A stretch of DNA of 64,000 nucleotides, from contig NZ_CP064268.1 of assembly GCF_022811845.1 (NCBI RefSeq), forward strand, positions 62,001 through 126,000, given 5' to 3'. A program made the translations under genes and the position numbers. Positions 61,868 to 64,000 of this stretch are shown here, piece after piece. Position 1 is the first letter of the stretch, and every line of letters begins with the position of its first letter. A model generated the notes under the pieces. It was given only the letters and a program-made list of their open reading frames with translations, had not been told where the DNA came from and searched no databases. This DNA comes from Bacillus pseudomycoides (GTDB lineage: Bacteria > Bacillota > Bacilli > Bacillales > Bacillaceae_G).

Positions 61868-62341
61868 TTACCAGACAGGTCTTAACCTCGATGATGATTT
61901 ACCCTCATTTGCTTCATAAACTAACTTTGTTAAATCTTCCTTGAGCATTTGCATTCTTTCAGCGCCTATGTTTTCAATCCAACGTTGTTCAATTTCAGTT
62001 AGTATCTTCTCTTTTGCTTGCACTACTAGCCAACCTTTTTCGGTCAAAACAATAATTTTCCCTCTCTTATCAGTTGGATGAGCTTTGCGCATTACATAAC
62101 CACTTTTCTCAAGATAATCCACCATTTTACTCACAGCTTGCTTTGTAATTCCTAAATATTCGGCTAGTTCTATACCTGTCGCTCCATTAGGAGTGATGCA
62201 TTTAAACATAAAACCGTGTACAGGTCTAATATCTCTAAATCCCAATTCACTCAATTTGTCATGTAGTTCATTGATTGATGCGCTAAAGGATAATGACAAA
62301 AGTGACGTAAGGTCCAATTCACTAAATACTTGATGACTCAT
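61868..62341 (-). CDS. MarR-family regulator
   Basis: 157 residues from ATG 62341, with AAGGAGG 8 bases upstream; an in-frame start at 62368 lies before that site and is rejected. wHTH: TGIELAEYLGITKQAVSKMV, DYLEKSGYVMRKAHPTDKRG, KIIVLTEKG. Divergent from the DUF3238-like gene over two operator-like palindromes (62363-62379, 62409-62431), so it probably represses both genes. Confidence 0.92.
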   Translation of the reverse strand: MSHQVFSELDLTSLLSLSFSASINELHDKLSELGFRDIRPVHGFMFKCITPNGATGIELAEYLGITKQAVSKMVDYLEKSGYVMRKAHPTDKRGKIIVLTEKGWLVVQAKEKILTEIEQRWIENIGAERMQMLKEDLTKLVYEANEGKSSSRLRPVW

Positions 62342-62362
62342 ACATAAAACCTCCTTAAATAA

Positions 62363-62431
62363 AGTCAATACGGTTGACTACATCCAATTTCTATTGTACT
62401 ATATGGAATATAGTCAATCAAATTGACTATA
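62363..62431. promoter_or_regulatory. Two MarR operator palindromes
   Basis: Site 1: AGTCAA-TACGG-TTGACT (62363-62379). Site 2: TATAGTCAAT-CAA-ATTGACTATA (62409-62431) with perfect 10-bp arms. They share AGTCAA/TTGACT half-sites and cover both divergent promoters. Confidence 0.8.
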
Positions 62432-62494
62432 ATTAGTTATAAGAGAAATAAGGGATTCAACGAAACAAAAATTAATAAATTATGGAGGTTTCTC

Positions 62495-63079
62495 ATGGCT
62501 AACATCGTGAAAATTAGAGGAAGTGTGTTTGCCCCTTATGCTTGGTTAGAACCTATTAAAGATCCTACAACAGGAAAACTTTTTGAATATACTGGTGATG
62601 CACGTGAATTTACACCTTATGCTGTAAACACTATGCGTTCCAGAATTGAACAAGAAATAGTTGTAGATTTTTATAAAAAAGAAATTTTCACATATGCGAA
62701 TACCGGCATAACAACAGAAAGAATCACAACTCCTGATGGTTCCGTTAATAAGAGAACAGGAAAAGCTAGTACGGAAAATATTTTGTGCACTGATGTTGTA
62801 TGGAAGTCAAATGACGTCAAATTTAAAATGACTGCAAGTGCTAGCAACCCATTAAATGTATATGCACCTCCTGTTGACTACCTATTAACTGTACATGTCC
62901 AAAAAGATGGTACTGTCGATATTGAAGGTGCACATGATGGATTCCCTTGTTATGAATTTTATAAGCAAGTAAATTTTGGTCTGTTTGAGAAAATTCATAC
63001 ACATGACTTCAGAGAAACTGGTGATACAGCTGAAGCTCTAGGTGGAGACATGGAGTATAGTTTTAAAAAGATATTATAA
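62495..63079 (+). CDS. DUF3238-like protein
   Basis: 194 residues from ATG 62495 (GGAGG 6 bases upstream; the in-frame start at 62423 falls in the operator and is rejected). No signal peptide or membrane segment. MANIVKIRGSVFAPYAWLEP, YTGDAREFTPYAVNTMRSRI, GAHDGFPCYEFYKQVNFGLF. I associate this with the DUF3238 family of B. cereus-group proteins from memory; function unknown. Likely controlled by the divergent MarR regulator, with azoR downstream. Confidence 0.7.
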   Translation: MANIVKIRGSVFAPYAWLEPIKDPTTGKLFEYTGDAREFTPYAVNTMRSRIEQEIVVDFYKKEIFTYANTGITTERITTPDGSVNKRTGKASTENILCTDVVWKSNDVKFKMTASASNPLNVYAPPVDYLLTVHVQKDGTVDIEGAHDGFPCYEFYKQVNFGLFEKIHTHDFRETGDTAEALGGDMEYSFKKIL

Positions 63080-63153
63080 AGAACAATATACTACCCTTTT
63101 TATTAAATAAATATATAACAACGTCAAAGAGTGAGTAACAGGAGGAAAAGAGA

Positions 63154-63780
63154 ATGACAACAGTTTTATTTGTAAAAGCAAACAATCGTCCAGCAAATCA
63201 ATCAGTTAGCGTAAAATTATATTATGCTTTTTTAGCAAGTTATAAAGAATCTCATCCAAATGAGACGGTAGTAGAGCTTGATTTATACAACGAGGAATTG
63301 CCATATGTAGGAGTAGATATGATTAACGGCACATTTAAGTCTAGTAGAGGATTTGATTTAACAGCAGAAGAAGCAAAAGCAGTAGCTGTTGCGGATAAAT
63401 ATTTAGATCAATTCCTTGCAGCTGATAAAGTTGTTTTTGGTTTCCCATTATGGAATTTAACAATCCCAGCTGTATTACACACATATATTGATTACTTAAA
63501 CCGCGCGGGAAAAACATTTAAATATACGTCAGAAGGTCCAGTAGGTCTCATTGGAAATAAAAAAATTGCATTATTAAACGCAAGTGGCGGTGTATATTCT
63601 GAAGGACCAAAAGCCCCAATGGAAATGGCTGTTAAATATGTAGCAAGTATGATGGGCTTCTTCGGTGCAAAAGATATAGAAAAAATAGTAATTGAAGGTC
63701 ACAACCAGTTCCCAGATAAAGCAGAAGAAATTATTGCTGTAGGGCTTGAAAAAGCGATTAAAGTAGCAAGTAAGTTCTAA
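63154..63780 (+). CDS. azoR: FMN-dependent NADH-azoreductase
   Basis: 208 residues, ATG 63154 behind AGGAGG. Flavodoxin-like fold: FVKANNRPANQSVSVKLYYA (FMN phosphate loop), VFGFPLWNLTIPAVLHTYID (the FMN-binding PLWN motif) and LLNASGGVYSEGP. It reduces azo dyes and quinones with NADH. It follows the DUF3238-like gene by 74 bases with an independent ribosome site and may share MarR control, as in known MarR-azoreductase pairs of bacilli. Confidence 0.95.
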   Translation: MTTVLFVKANNRPANQSVSVKLYYAFLASYKESHPNETVVELDLYNEELPYVGVDMINGTFKSSRGFDLTAEEAKAVAVADKYLDQFLAADKVVFGFPLWNLTIPAVLHTYIDYLNRAGKTFKYTSEGPVGLIGNKKIALLNASGGVYSEGPKAPMEMAVKYVASMMGFFGAKDIEKIVIEGHNQFPDKAEEIIAVGLEKAIKVASKF

Positions 63781-63806
63781 TTAACAAAACACTTGTCACT
63801 CTATAT

Positions 63807-63848
63807 GGCAGTACCAACACTTTTATAGCGGATGGTACTGCTTTTTTA
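63807..63848 (+). terminator. Terminator of azoR
   Basis: GCAGTACCA pairs with TGGTACTGC; TTTTTTAT follows. Confidence 0.8.
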
Positions 63849-63857
63849 TTTGCTTAG

Positions 63858-63898
63858 CTCGCATCAATTGGGCAGTAAGGCCCCAATTGATGCGAGCT
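63858..63898. terminator. Strong 16-bp hairpin before the last gene
   Basis: GCTCGCATCAATTGGG and CCCAATTGATGCGAGC with loop CAGTAAGG. It lies 47 bases upstream of the last start. Either a terminator or a leader structure. Confidence 0.55.
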
Positions 63899-63944
63899 TT
63901 CCATTCTCAACTTATTAAACGAAAGAAAGCAGGATTACATTACA

Positions 63945-64000
63945 ATGGAACGTTTATGGACAAAAAACTATATAATGCTGACCATTACAGCATTATTACT
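63945..64000 (+). CDS. Start of a membrane transporter gene, cut by the window end
   Basis: ATG 63945 (weak AGGAT site) begins MERLWTKNYIMLTITALLL, 18 complete codons of a first membrane helix. The MERLWTK start is common in B. cereus MFS transporters. Too short for certainty. Confidence 0.5.
   Translation, partial: MERLWTKNYIMLTITALL

Noticed and set aside
1..64000. CRISPR array
   Set aside because: No regularly spaced identical repeats with unique spacers were seen; the R2 clusters are imperfect and have no spacers.

Overview
The window looks like a large plasmid, or a plasmid-derived accessory region, of the Bacillus cereus group, probably B. thuringiensis-like. The signs are low GC, strong AGGAGG ribosome binding sites, several TTG/GTG starts, an alpha/beta spore SASP gene, spore photoproduct lyase, a consensus PlcR box, IS240-type IS6 elements, IS231 ends and many Tn3-family ends. 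No rRNA or tRNA gene is visible.

Layout. 1-6 kb: plasmid-type genes (a large winged-helix-like protein that may belong to a replicon, an AT-rich stretch with DnaA-box-like sites, an FtsK/HerA-like ATPase overlapping a replication-relaxation family protein). 6.4-8 kb: an SOS-controlled Y-family polymerase (uvrX) with a YolD-like partner. 8.2-11 kb: a two-gene Lamassu-like defence candidate (DUF4297-type nuclease plus zinc-hook SMC-like ATPase). 11-15 kb: an alpha/beta SASP, a chloramphenicol acetyltransferase with a complete attenuator leader, an MscS channel, and five intergenic repeat clusters. 15-19 kb: a SEC-C/YkgJ zinc protein, a serine resolvase with its own three-subsite res locus, and two secreted proteins, one with an HDWE motif. 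19-25 kb: three IS240-like elements, an Rpn-type nuclease and an orphan omega-RNA-like sequence. 25-33 kb: chromosomal-type cargo (TetR/MMPL, splAB, HAD phosphatase, a LacI regulator that seems to start with ATT). 33-41 kb: a TnpA/TnpB IS605 element inserted in an IS231-like transposase gene, an adp-like D-peptidase, tiny peptide genes, mini-IS231 MITEs and more IS.

41-53 kb holds the most unusual locus. Two long paralogues without signal peptides share peptidoglycan-binding repeats and a DUF1906 (GH25-like) domain but have unrelated C-terminal domains, one with a caspase/CHAT-like His-Cys arrangement. They share a promoter block. A third copy of that block leads into an IS3 element followed by the tail of another gene and a small membrane protein. 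It reads as an array of swappable effector cassettes with candidate immunity genes.

53-64 kb: decayed genes, a catalytic-core tyrosine recombinase, an SdpI-like protein, a class V aminotransferase, an L-type lectin gene inside a transposase-less Tn3-type cassette, a decayed serine hydrolase, and a chromosomal-type tail (MarR with palindromic operators, a DUF3238-like protein, azoreductase, start of an MFS-like gene).

Two themes recur. UV and spore-DNA protection genes lie together (uvrX/yolD, SASP, splAB). Mobile elements are deeply nested (IS6, IS3, IS4/IS231, IS605, Tn3 ends and MITEs), so many genes are truncated. All family calls come from reading motifs, not from database searches.
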